Assembly (NCBI GenBank): GCA_025357895.1 | Contig: JANYLL010000094.1 | Location: 1-9,763, forward strand | Reading direction: 5' to 3' | DNA length: 9,763 nt | Source of the DNA: Ignavibacteriota bacterium | Lineage (GTDB): Bacteria; Bacteroidota; Ignavibacteria; Palsa-1295 | Shown here: in pieces, positions 1 to 6,578 of the stretch | How the letters are laid out: each line of letters begins with the position of its first letter | How positions within the stretch are numbered: position 1 is the first letter of the stretch | The notes under the pieces: generated by a model | The model's input: the letters and a program-made list of their open reading frames with translations, nothing else | Databases searched by the model: none | What the model was told of the DNA's origin: nothing | Translations under genes and position numbers: made by a program

Positions 1-188
1 GGAATGTAGAGATCATCCCAGCCATCGCCATCGAGATCAAAAACTACGACACCGGGACCGGCATCGAGAACTCCGGAAGTATGCATATCGATCTTGGCAG
101 GAACTGTTGCATCCTGAAAAAGAAATTGAGCTTCAGCCATAGGAGGCATCATAAGAAACATAACCAAGAAGTATTTCGAATATTTCAT
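1..188 (-). CDS. FG-GAP / CRTAC1-like exported protein, N-terminal fragment
   Basis: This is the first 62 codons of a minus-strand gene whose 3' part lies beyond the left edge. The start at 188 is followed by a basic N-terminus and a hydrophobic run ending in AEA, a plausible signal peptidase I site near residues 19-21, so the mature protein should begin at about QFLFQDAT. Residues about 40-62 carry a GPGVVVFDLDGDGWDDLY stretch, the calcium-binding DxDxDG loop typical of FG-GAP/VCBS repeats. Its form (F-D-T then GPGV then FDxDGDGWDDLY) is the opening repeat of CRTAC1/ASPIC-UnbV-like beta-propeller proteins. From family knowledge these are exported, often adhesive or cargo-type proteins; the role here is unknown. 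It lies downstream of the copper monooxygenase-like gene in the same direction, but a hairpin terminator sits between them. Confidence 0.75.
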   Translation of the reverse strand, partial: MKYSKYFLVMFLMMPPMAEAQFLFQDATVPAKIDMHTSGVLDAGPGVVVFDLDGDGWDDLYI

Positions 189-204
189 AGTACGCCTTTT
201 TTGT

Positions 205-259
205 AAAAAAGTTCAAAACAAGAACTGCCATTGCCCGTCAAATGATTGGCAATGGCAGT
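205..259 (-). terminator. Rho-independent terminator after the PHM-like gene
   Basis: A perfect 12-bp stem (ACTGCCATTGCC at 224-235 with its complement at 248-259) encloses a 12-nt loop. Read on the minus strand, it begins 23 nt after the TAA of the PHM-like gene and is followed by a T-rich run (TCTTGTTTTGAACTTTTTT). The plus-strand side has no T tract, which fixes the orientation. The T run is interrupted, so termination may be partial and allow read-through into the FG-GAP gene. Confidence 0.75.
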
Positions 260-281
260 ATATAATGTTATAAATGACGCA

Positions 282-1391
282 TTAGTTTAATCTATCATAG
301 TATGTCTGTCCGTTACGCCAAGATGGTGCAAACCATGCAAACAGATTGAAATGTTCTTCGGTCGCAACATGCGGACCAAAGGAAAAGATTTTATCAGTGG
401 TATTTACATATATCCCTGTCAAACGCAAAAACTGACCTTTCTCAAGTTTAACAGGAACGTCATATAATTTAAATGCGGGTTCGTCCCATGCGATACTTTT
501 ATAAATATTTGCAATAACAGAATCATGAGTAGGTTTGCCATCTACATCATAAAAACCTTGCATTTTATCTACAATGAACTGTTGTCCTCGGCTATGGAAA
601 TGACCTGTCATACCTAAAATATAAATTGGCCAGGGAATATCGTCAGTTCCGAACCTGCAATCCTTAGTAAGTGTAGTAGTTGCATGAGGAAGAATCTGAA
701 AGTTAGGCTTAATAGAAAATAACATGGATGCCCGTTCCGGTATTTTGCCGGCAGGGGCTTTCCATAAATTTACAATGAATTTCCCTTTTCCGTTAGGAGT
801 AGTTTGACCCGCCGAATCAATGTTAACAAAATGGTTTTCAATAATTAACGTATCATTTGCAAGAAAATGAACTACGGACTGGTTACCATCCGGAAGTTCG
901 GGCAAGCTCCAATTTAGATAAGGTTTCTGTGATTCTACTAACATATCCGATTCATTCCAGATGAGATTTGCCCTGAATTGAGCTTGATACGGAATGCTGA
1001 CAGTATCGGATTTACCGTGAATATCCGTATAATGGACATTCCTAATAATACTTGGAAGTGAATCAGGAGGAGCAAAAAGATGTGATCTATACATATTCAT
1101 ATGATGAGTACCGGCATTCATCGCTATTTCTATCCTGCTTATATCAATGTCAATATCCGAAGGAAAACGCAGGTAAAAATTTCCTTGAACTTCAGTATTA
1201 TTCGGAACATCAAAGGGCATTGCTTCAAGCTGAACACCCTCACCCGTCGGAGGCGCTGCCATCCAAACATTACCGGATACGTCAATTCCGTGGCTGGATT
1301 CGGTTGATGTTGGGGCAACAACAGTGGATGATTTGCAGCTTACCATTACAACGGCAGCAAGAAGCATACTTAAGTGTAGGAATCTCTTCAT
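282..1391 (-). CDS. PHM/DBH-like copper type II monooxygenase-family lipoprotein
   Basis: This 369-aa protein has a lipoprotein signal (residues 1-18, lipobox MVS-C with Cys19), so it should be membrane-anchored outside the cytoplasm. It resembles the two-domain copper type II ascorbate-dependent monooxygenases (peptidylglycine alpha-hydroxylating monooxygenase, dopamine beta-monooxygenase). The N-terminal domain shows GTHHMNMYR with His96-His97 and ENHFVN with His187, matching the three-His CuH site. The C-terminal domain shows GMTGHFHSRG with His264 and His266, matching two CuM ligands, preceded by the familiar LPH...C245 segment. Near the end TEEHFNLFAWF aligns with the SDEMCNLYIMY motif of PHM and puts His347 where the CuM methionine normally sits. 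The substrate is unknown and activity uncertain given that change. A family member is quite likely; true monooxygenase activity is an inference. Confidence 0.75.
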   Translation of the reverse strand: MKRFLHLSMLLAAVVMVSCKSSTVVAPTSTESSHGIDVSGNVWMAAPPTGEGVQLEAMPFDVPNNTEVQGNFYLRFPSDIDIDISRIEIAMNAGTHHMNMYRSHLFAPPDSLPSIIRNVHYTDIHGKSDTVSIPYQAQFRANLIWNESDMLVESQKPYLNWSLPELPDGNQSVVHFLANDTLIIENHFVNIDSAGQTTPNGKGKFIVNLWKAPAGKIPERASMLFSIKPNFQILPHATTTLTKDCRFGTDDIPWPIYILGMTGHFHSRGQQFIVDKMQGFYDVDGKPTHDSVIANIYKSIAWDEPAFKLYDVPVKLEKGQFLRLTGIYVNTTDKIFSFGPHVATEEHFNLFAWFAPSWRNGQTYYDRLN

Positions 1392-1540
1392 AGTGTAGTA
1401 CGGTTTTATTTAGTAAAAAATGATCAAATTATTAATTTCGAGACAGTGCTATATTTAAAGACACATAAATTGATACCAAGGTTACAAAGTAAATAAAAAA
1501 AAAATTATTAAAAAAGAAATAGCACAAACCGGATGACATT

Positions 1541-4171
1541 CTACGGAGATTTATCTTTCCTTTTCTTCAAGACCAGATTTTTCTTATCGACGCGCATTTC
1601 AGACGCTATAGGTTCTTTTAATTCATCACTTGCAGCATGAAGTGCAAGTATTTTCTCGTAGGCTTTTTCTGCTTTCTCAATGGCTGTAAGTGCTTCACGA
1701 CGGCGACGGACGACTGTGAATGCAAAACCCACGACGACGATCAGTATTCCTGCCCATACTGCATTGATGTAAGGCTTGATGAATGCTTCTACCGTCAGTA
1801 CCTCTTTCAAAGGTGGAGGCGGATTATCCTCATCAAGTGTCGTAACAATGATCTTTGATTTTGACCGATCTTCTAAATTCGGACGCAACTCAGCAAGTTG
1901 AATGTGATACTTCGTGCCGGGCACCAGCACATCTTCTTGCTTTGCCTCACCCGTTTTCAGATTACGCGTTACCGATAGTTCAAGAGGAATTGGCTTGGCA
2001 TTTGAATTTTTCAAATCTGTTACTTCAACATTTGCCTTCACTCTGAATGGTTGCTGCGACATCATCTTGGCACGTTCTTCAGGTGGGAAATCAAATTCAT
2101 TGAACTTGATCTTCACTGCGCCTCCAAGAGCAGTAATGCTCTGCCCTTTTTCCATCGAATCTCTTGGCATTCCGCCAATTTCATTCGTACCAACAACGGT
2201 AAAATAAAGATCTTTTGATGCGTATTTTAAGATACCCGGATTTGCAATAGGGGAAGTGTGATTATTGAATGCTGTCCAAAACCATAGTGGGCGGGCTTGC
2301 GCTACATTGCCGTTCTTATCCGTGATATTTAGAACAAAGTGATAGTTCTCAGGTACAGAAAATTCGGTTGAATCAAAAGAGACTGTATATTGCCCACCGA
2401 ATGCCTTCATGGGCTGACCATGGATGAGAGTTCCATACTGCTTTTTCTCATATCGTGCCGATGCAATAACTCCCAGGATAAATATTGCAAGACCTGCATG
2501 AGCAAGATACGCACCGATAAATCGTTTATCAAGTTTGAAATACGGATAACCGATAACAGTAAAAGTGAATGCGACAATAGCAAAAAATCCTAACCAATAA
2601 AGACCATAACCAACAATAATATCTCCGAACAAATAATAATCACCATGCGAAGCGATTAGCATTGATATAAATCCAATGGTTAAACTCCATTTCAAAGCGC
2701 TTATGATTCTTGGTTTTACACTACCTGTGCCGCTTTGATAATTCAAATGCATACGGGTTTTCAAAAGCTTTGCAGCAATTTCGATATTCACAAAAAGCCC
2801 AAAACACGCTGCGCTTGCAATGGCAAGATAATCAAGATCGTGTAAGCCGGAAATATAGAGTGCAATTCCTGCGACCAATGCAAATCCTATTGCCATTGCT
2901 CCTTTTTTTAATGTTTCGCTGATTCCCGATTGTTTCCATTTTAAAAGCATTGTCAAACCATTGACAAGCATCAACGCAATTGCGATCGGCACATGGAGAT
3001 TCCCATAAAAACTGACATCAACTTTTTTTGAAACAAGCGGGGCGCTTGTTCCGATAAATACGACGAGTGCGCTTGCTCCTAAAATCGCTGAGCCAATGGA
3101 AAGTCCGGTCTCACGGGAAAGAATTTTATAATCATGTGAACTGGCATTCATATTTTTCCAGCGCATGATAAAAATAACCAGCGATGAGCCAATAAAAATC
3201 ACTAAGCCTATGACAAGTAGAGTAAAAGCAAGATTTCCCGGATCGGCAAAAGAATGCACAGAGGCCTCACCGAGCACACCGCTTCTTGTTAAGAATGAAG
3301 CATAAAGTACGAGCGAATAGGCAAGCAGCGTCATGCCGATATTTGTTTTAATCAAGCCGCCCGTCTTTTTTTGCGTCAGCATCGTATGAACTCCGGCAAG
3401 AGTAATAAGCCACGGAAGCAGGCTTGCATTTTCGACCGGATCCCATGCCCAATAGCCTCCCCATCCAAGCGTCTCATATGCCCAAAACCCACCGAGCATG
3501 ATCGCAAAGCCAAGTACCATTGCAGCGCCGAGCGTCCATGGAAGCGATGTCATTACCCATCCCTGATAATCTCGTTTGAATAGTCCGGCAATAGCAAATG
3601 CGAAGGGCACAGCAAGAAGCGTAAAGCCCAGAAAGAGCATAGGTGGATGAATGACGATCCAAAGGTTTTCAAGGGAAGGATTAAGTCCTTTTCCGTCTTG
3701 CGGAATAAATCCAAGCGGCGCCTCGCCGGGATGAGCAGAATAAATTGATTCAAAAGGACTCTTTGCAACAAGCATCACGGCAAGAAATGCGAAGACAGCA
3801 AGATACACAGCCATGACAGGCGCTTCATAACGCTGACGCTGGGCATACGGAATTAAAAAGATCGCAACGATTGCAGTTAGCAATCCCCAAAGCATAAAGC
3901 TTCCCTCTTGCGAAGCATAGAACGTAGCAAAAAGAAGAGGCTTCGAAAGTGAGCGGGAGACATGCTCATAGACATAATTTATATCGAACTGGTAATTGAA
4001 AATCAGATAGAGCAGCGTTCCGGCTGCGATGAACATTGCCCAGATCGCAATATGTGTCGAGATTCGCGCCGCAGTCAGAAATTCCGTTTTGCCGCGCGCA
4101 ACGAGAGTATAGAGGATCACTCCGCATACTGTTGCTGCAAGAACCACTGCCATTGTAATTTGACCTATCAT
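1541..4171 (-). CDS. ccmF: Cytochrome c maturation heme lyase CcmF (long form)
   Basis: CcmF is the inner-membrane heme handling subunit of System I: it takes heme from CcmE and helps ligate it to apocytochrome c CXXCH sites on the outer side of the membrane. The 876-aa protein has many transmembrane segments and the tryptophan-rich WWD motif (GWGGYWAWDPVENAS, residues 236-250). All four functional histidines are identifiable: His175 (VIHPP) and His306 (SVHSFADP) as the external heme ligands, His262 (GVHTM) and His558 (LAHAG) as the internal b-heme ligands. After residue 575 comes a large extracytoplasmic domain to about 800, a last membrane helix (803-821) and a charged tail rich in Arg, Glu and Lys. 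E. coli CcmF is about 650 aa, so the extra length lies mainly in that domain and tail. The start is the first ATG of the frame that gives a hydrophobic N-terminus; no Shine-Dalgarno is visible. ccmE lies upstream in the same direction. Confidence 0.95.
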   Translation of the reverse strand: MIGQITMAVVLAATVCGVILYTLVARGKTEFLTAARISTHIAIWAMFIAAGTLLYLIFNYQFDINYVYEHVSRSLSKPLLFATFYASQEGSFMLWGLLTAIVAIFLIPYAQRQRYEAPVMAVYLAVFAFLAVMLVAKSPFESIYSAHPGEAPLGFIPQDGKGLNPSLENLWIVIHPPMLFLGFTLLAVPFAFAIAGLFKRDYQGWVMTSLPWTLGAAMVLGFAIMLGGFWAYETLGWGGYWAWDPVENASLLPWLITLAGVHTMLTQKKTGGLIKTNIGMTLLAYSLVLYASFLTRSGVLGEASVHSFADPGNLAFTLLVIGLVIFIGSSLVIFIMRWKNMNASSHDYKILSRETGLSIGSAILGASALVVFIGTSAPLVSKKVDVSFYGNLHVPIAIALMLVNGLTMLLKWKQSGISETLKKGAMAIGFALVAGIALYISGLHDLDYLAIASAACFGLFVNIEIAAKLLKTRMHLNYQSGTGSVKPRIISALKWSLTIGFISMLIASHGDYYLFGDIIVGYGLYWLGFFAIVAFTFTVIGYPYFKLDKRFIGAYLAHAGLAIFILGVIASARYEKKQYGTLIHGQPMKAFGGQYTVSFDSTEFSVPENYHFVLNITDKNGNVAQARPLWFWTAFNNHTSPIANPGILKYASKDLYFTVVGTNEIGGMPRDSMEKGQSITALGGAVKIKFNEFDFPPEERAKMMSQQPFRVKANVEVTDLKNSNAKPIPLELSVTRNLKTGEAKQEDVLVPGTKYHIQLAELRPNLEDRSKSKIIVTTLDEDNPPPPLKEVLTVEAFIKPYINAVWAGILIVVVGFAFTVVRRRREALTAIEKAEKAYEKILALHAASDELKEPIASEMRVDKKNLVLKKRKDKSP

Positions 4172-4195
4172 CTATTTTTTCTTATTCGGTCTTTA

Positions 4196-4349
4196 GTGTC
4201 ATTCTGAACGGAGACATTTATTGCGAAGCTATAAATGTCGGAGTGAAGAATCCCGTAAATTTTAGAGTGTAAGTTTCTGCCATTCTTCACGAGATTTTTC
4301 ACTACTTTTTTTTTTGCAAAACAATAAAAAACTTCGTTCAGAATGACAC
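4196..4349. repeat. Palindromic cloverleaf-like intergenic element
   Basis: The ends are a perfect 15-bp inverted repeat (GTGTCATTCTGAACG at 4196-4210, complement at 4335-4349), extended to 18 positions with one G-T pair. Inside are three further self-complementary segments: a hairpin at 4213-4239 (9-bp stem, then a T-T mismatch, GC pair and GAA loop), a central stem pairing 4242-4256 with 4289-4303 (13 of 15 Watson-Crick plus one wobble), and an AT-only hairpin at 4307-4331. Together they can fold as a cloverleaf. It fills most of the ccmE-ccmF spacer and ends 24 nt before the ccmF start. From memory, TGTCATTCTGAAC-type ends occur in dispersed intergenic palindromes of many genomes; this cannot be confirmed here and only one copy is in the window. 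Confidence 0.75.
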
Positions 4350-4355
4350 AAATTT

Positions 4356-4733
4356 TTAGCTCTTCGGAGCTGCACCTTCGTAGCGTGACGGACATTTTGT
4401 CTGAATATCTGTTACCTGGAAAACTCCGCCTTCTACTTTGCCGACGCAAACAACTTGCGGGGCGATCTCGAAATTATTAGGTTTGATGCCAACGTACCGA
4501 ACGGGCATTACCACTCCCTTATGATCTTTCATACTAAAGGTAAAAAGTCTGGCATTTTCATCGTAATTGGTTGGCAGATCTTTTTCCCATTCTCCGGAGA
4601 CCTGAACGCGTTTACCTGTTCCCTGAGCTGATGAAAAATCGGAATAGTCGATTTTGTTATCAATAAGTGCAAAACCAGCCATTCCGATAAAAATGAGCGC
4701 AATACCTAGCGCAAAGATATGTTTTTTTTTCAT
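4356..4733 (-). CDS. ccmE: CXXXY-type heme chaperone CcmE
   Basis: CcmE binds heme covalently on the outer side of the cytoplasmic membrane and passes it to CcmF. The 125-aa protein has a short KKK N-terminus, one membrane anchor (about residues 5-24) and a small beta-barrel (OB-fold) domain with the conserved Y-x-G-x-x-P-x-x-F region (RYVGIKPNNF) and the VVCVGKVEGGVFQV strand pair. The heme-attachment motif reads TKCPSRYE: Cys114 replaces the histidine of the classical HxxxY motif and Tyr118 is kept. This is the CXXXY variant known from Desulfovibrio and archaea. The start is set at 4733 because MKKKHIF gives a proper anchor; an in-frame ATG 25 codons upstream would add an atypical leader. 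It is the first gene of a ccmE-ccmF pair. No ccmABC, ccmG or ccmH is in the window. Confidence 0.92.
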   Translation of the reverse strand: MKKKHIFALGIALIFIGMAGFALIDNKIDYSDFSSAQGTGKRVQVSGEWEKDLPTNYDENARLFTFSMKDHKGVVMPVRYVGIKPNNFEIAPQVVCVGKVEGGVFQVTDIQTKCPSRYEGAAPKS

Positions 4734-4766
4734 GGGAATTCTAACATTTTTTTTGAGGTAAGTATT

Positions 4767-4800
4767 CAAATATCTTTGAAAAACAGGATTTTTGAGCAAA
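4767..4800 (-). promoter_or_regulatory. Candidate Bacteroidota-type promoter for ccmE
   Basis: On the minus strand TTTG (4797-4800) is followed after 22 nt by GATATTTG (4767-4774), which matches 7 of 8 positions of the Bacteroidota -7 element TAnnTTTG with a near-usual -33 spacing. Transcription would begin near 4760 and leave a leader of about 27 nt before the ccmE ATG. In AT-rich DNA such matches arise by chance, so this is a weak prediction. Confidence 0.3.
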
Positions 4801-4944
4801 TAAAGCAATCCAAATACTTATATTTTACGTAAAGCAGTAGACAATGGGCTATACTAATATTCATAGGATTTTAGTACTCCCAATCACATCCTCAAAGTTT
4901 TTACATAACTGCTCCCCGCAATTCATAATAAAATATCGATAACC

Positions 4945-5685
4945 ATGAAAAATAGATTCACAATTACAGGAAACATTACAAGTACATTTTTCGGTCTTGT
5001 TTTCTTTGCAGCTACTTCACTTTTAATCGGAGGATGCTCAAGTTCGACCACCAGTCCCGGCACCACTTCAACCGTATCTGCTACAAACGATATGCAGAAT
5101 ACGGTAATTTCCGGCACATATCAGAAATCACCTTCGCCTTCTGACGGACCTACTGTTGATTCTTTAGCGATCACCAAAGTTCGCGTATTTATGAGCGGCT
5201 TGCATTTGCATGTCAGTGATGAGACTGCCGCTGGAGTAGGTACATTCCAGAGCCAGCCTACGGTTATTACTTTTACTCCGGGAGCAGTGAATTCGCTCGG
5301 ATCAACTACCATTCCAGTCGGAGTGTATACACAGATGATATTTGATCTTCATACACCTAATGCAGTTAGCGATGCGGGTGCTATTACTGCCAATCCGGAT
5401 TTTATCATTGGCGGAAATTGGACCGTCATTATCGATGGGTTCATGGTGAAAAATGGAACCCGTTCTGCATTCTCTTATAAGACGGCAATGGTAAGAAACC
5501 TGAAACCGGTATTCCTTCCATCATCGTTAATAACTGTTGCCGAACAAAATTATGCTGTAAATTTGAGATTCGATGGAAAAATTGCATTTGCAATAACAAG
5601 CGGAAAAGCGCTTGATCCTACTGATCCAACAAATGCAAGCACGCTTGATGATCAAATTGCAAAAGCTTTCTTAGCTCAGCACTAA
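4945..5685 (+). CDS. DUF4382-like lipoprotein of unknown function
   Basis: This is a 246-aa lipoprotein: a long hydrophobic leader ends in LIGG-C with Cys31, followed by a Ser/Thr/Pro linker (about residues 32-48). The remaining part is predicted mostly beta. The segment LAITKVRVFMSGLHLHV (75-90) and the later IPVGVYTQMIFDL (123-135) recall DUF4382-type domains, in which a strand pair V-x-V-x-I-S-G-V-x-V-H precedes an LPAGxYTQIRL strand. No catalytic motif is visible. It stands alone: ccmE diverges from it upstream and a strong terminator follows 22 nt after the stop. The ATG at 4945 is the only start that gives a complete lipoprotein signal; no Shine-Dalgarno precedes it. The family match is from memory of the pattern and is moderate. 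Confidence 0.8.
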   Translation: MKNRFTITGNITSTFFGLVFFAATSLLIGGCSSSTTSPGTTSTVSATNDMQNTVISGTYQKSPSPSDGPTVDSLAITKVRVFMSGLHLHVSDETAAGVGTFQSQPTVITFTPGAVNSLGSTTIPVGVYTQMIFDLHTPNAVSDAGAITANPDFIIGGNWTVIIDGFMVKNGTRSAFSYKTAMVRNLKPVFLPSSLITVAEQNYAVNLRFDGKIAFAITSGKALDPTDPTNASTLDDQIAKAFLAQH

Positions 5686-5707
5686 AATAGAAAATAGACT
5701 TTTTTTC

Positions 5708-5742
5708 AAAGGACGGATTCAATGTGAATCCGTCCTTTTTTT
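5708..5742 (+). terminator. Strong Rho-independent terminator
   Basis: A perfect 14-bp stem (AAAGGACGGATTCA at 5708-5721, complement at 5725-5738) has a 3-nt ATG loop and runs into TTTTTTT on the plus strand. It begins 22 nt after the stop of the DUF4382-like lipoprotein gene and isolates that gene from the three-gene operon starting at 5805. Confidence 0.92.
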
Positions 5743-5804
5743 ATTTGTACAATATTATTCTCACTTTCCTAATTCTCTGCTGCAGTTCTCCTTATTTTTG
5801 TATT

Positions 5805-6578
5805 ATGATAAAAAGAACTGCTGCCAAATTCTTCGTGATGTTATTCGCGATAGTTCTTTTTTTGGGGCTATTTTCTCAAAGCCCATATGCTCAGCATAAG
5901 AAGCACGTTCGTCATCATCATCTTATTGATAGTATTGCAGCAAAAATTTCCCAATCGATTTTCTATCCTCAAAATCCCGAAAGCGGCACTATCACGTACG
6001 GATTGAATCTCAACATCACCATTGCACCGCGACAAGTGGTGCGTGACGAGATCAGACAAATTCCCCAGCTTGCAGCTTCTATGCGTATAGGATTACCTGC
6101 AAACTTCGGAGTTGGTATAAGCCTTGCAGGAAATTATATTGCTAATCAATTATCAGTTTATCCTTCATGGTCATATTCCTCCGGGCCCTTCTCGATAGCA
6201 TTTCAAAATAAATTTTCACTTTGGCTCGGTACTGCAGATTTTTCGGGCTTCAGTACTTTCGGTATGGGATTTTCTAATGCCCCTGGGTTAATTCTGGGCT
6301 TGCGCGCGGATGAGTTTCTTCTTTCAGTTCGAATTGAGTTTATCACGAATTATTGGCAATACACAAAATTCGGACCTGATGTTGTAAAACGACACCTTAC
6401 CGAATTTGAAGGAGAAGCGTTTACCTTTGCTATTGAACAAGATGCTTTCGGAGGCAGCAGGATCAATTGGGGCATTCGATTTAATTATACACGACCAGAC
6501 TATCAGCTTTGGCTTGCATTCAGCGACACCCGTCAACGCATCCTTACACCAGAATTATTTCTTGGCATCATCTTATGA
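5805..6578 (+). CDS. Exported probable beta-barrel protein, first gene of GDPD operon
   Basis: This is a 257-aa protein with a clear signal peptide (basic MIKR, hydrophobic core, cleavage probably after SPYAQ at residue 30). The mature N-terminus is histidine-rich (HKKHVRHHH, residues 31-39). The rest alternates hydrophobic and polar residues with many aromatics and glycines (IRIGLPANFGVGISLAGNY, SYSSGPFSIAFQNKFSLWLG, GGSRINWGIRFNY), as expected for an outer-membrane beta-barrel; it ends in LFLGIIL rather than a terminal aromatic. No named family is recognised. The start at 5805 is chosen because the in-frame ATG at 5724 lies inside the preceding terminator loop and would add a second hydrophobic leader. 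The stop overlaps the next gene by ATGA, which implies translational coupling. Confidence 0.8.
   Translation: MIKRTAAKFFVMLFAIVLFLGLFSQSPYAQHKKHVRHHHLIDSIAAKISQSIFYPQNPESGTITYGLNLNITIAPRQVVRDEIRQIPQLAASMRIGLPANFGVGISLAGNYIANQLSVYPSWSYSSGPFSIAFQNKFSLWLGTADFSGFSTFGMGFSNAPGLILGLRADEFLLSVRIEFITNYWQYTKFGPDVVKRHLTEFEGEAFTFAIEQDAFGGSRINWGIRFNYTRPDYQLWLAFSDTRQRILTPELFLGIIL

Noticed and set aside
1052..1393. Plus-strand open frame opposite the PHM-like gene
   Set aside because: It is antisense to a well-supported gene and its translation has no protein-like pattern.
1394..1540. A/T-rich spacer between ccmF and the PHM-like gene
   Set aside because: I looked for a promoter or terminator; only A tracts and imperfect promoter-like matches are present, none convincing.
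1530..1550. Possible second copy of the palindrome end near the ccmF stop (TGACATTCTACGGAGA)
   Set aside because: It resembles TGTCATTCTGAACGGAGA only with a gap and substitutions, has no complementary partner nearby, and overlaps the end of ccmF.
4168..4449. Open frame across the ccmE-ccmF spacer on the minus strand
   Set aside because: It runs through the palindromic element and overlaps the end of ccmE in another frame; its product has no recognisable features.
4752..4778. Plus-strand promoter TTTG...TATCTTTG for the lipoprotein gene at 4945
   Set aside because: TATCTTTG fits the -7 element exactly, but the -33 spacing is only 15 nt and the leader would be about 160 nt; it also overlaps the ccmE candidate promoter.
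4734..4808. N-terminal extension of CcmE from an upstream ATG
   Set aside because: It would place about 25 mixed residues before the normal KKK-plus-anchor start; CcmE proteins begin directly with the anchor.
5793..5800. TATTTTTG just before the 5805 start as a leaderless promoter
   Set aside because: It matches TAnnTTTG, but no TTTG lies at the right -33 distance; T-rich DNA gives this match easily.
5724..5804. Upstream ATG for the first gene of the GDPD operon
   Set aside because: The ATG is the loop of the preceding terminator hairpin, and the extension would put a second hydrophobic leader before a complete signal peptide.
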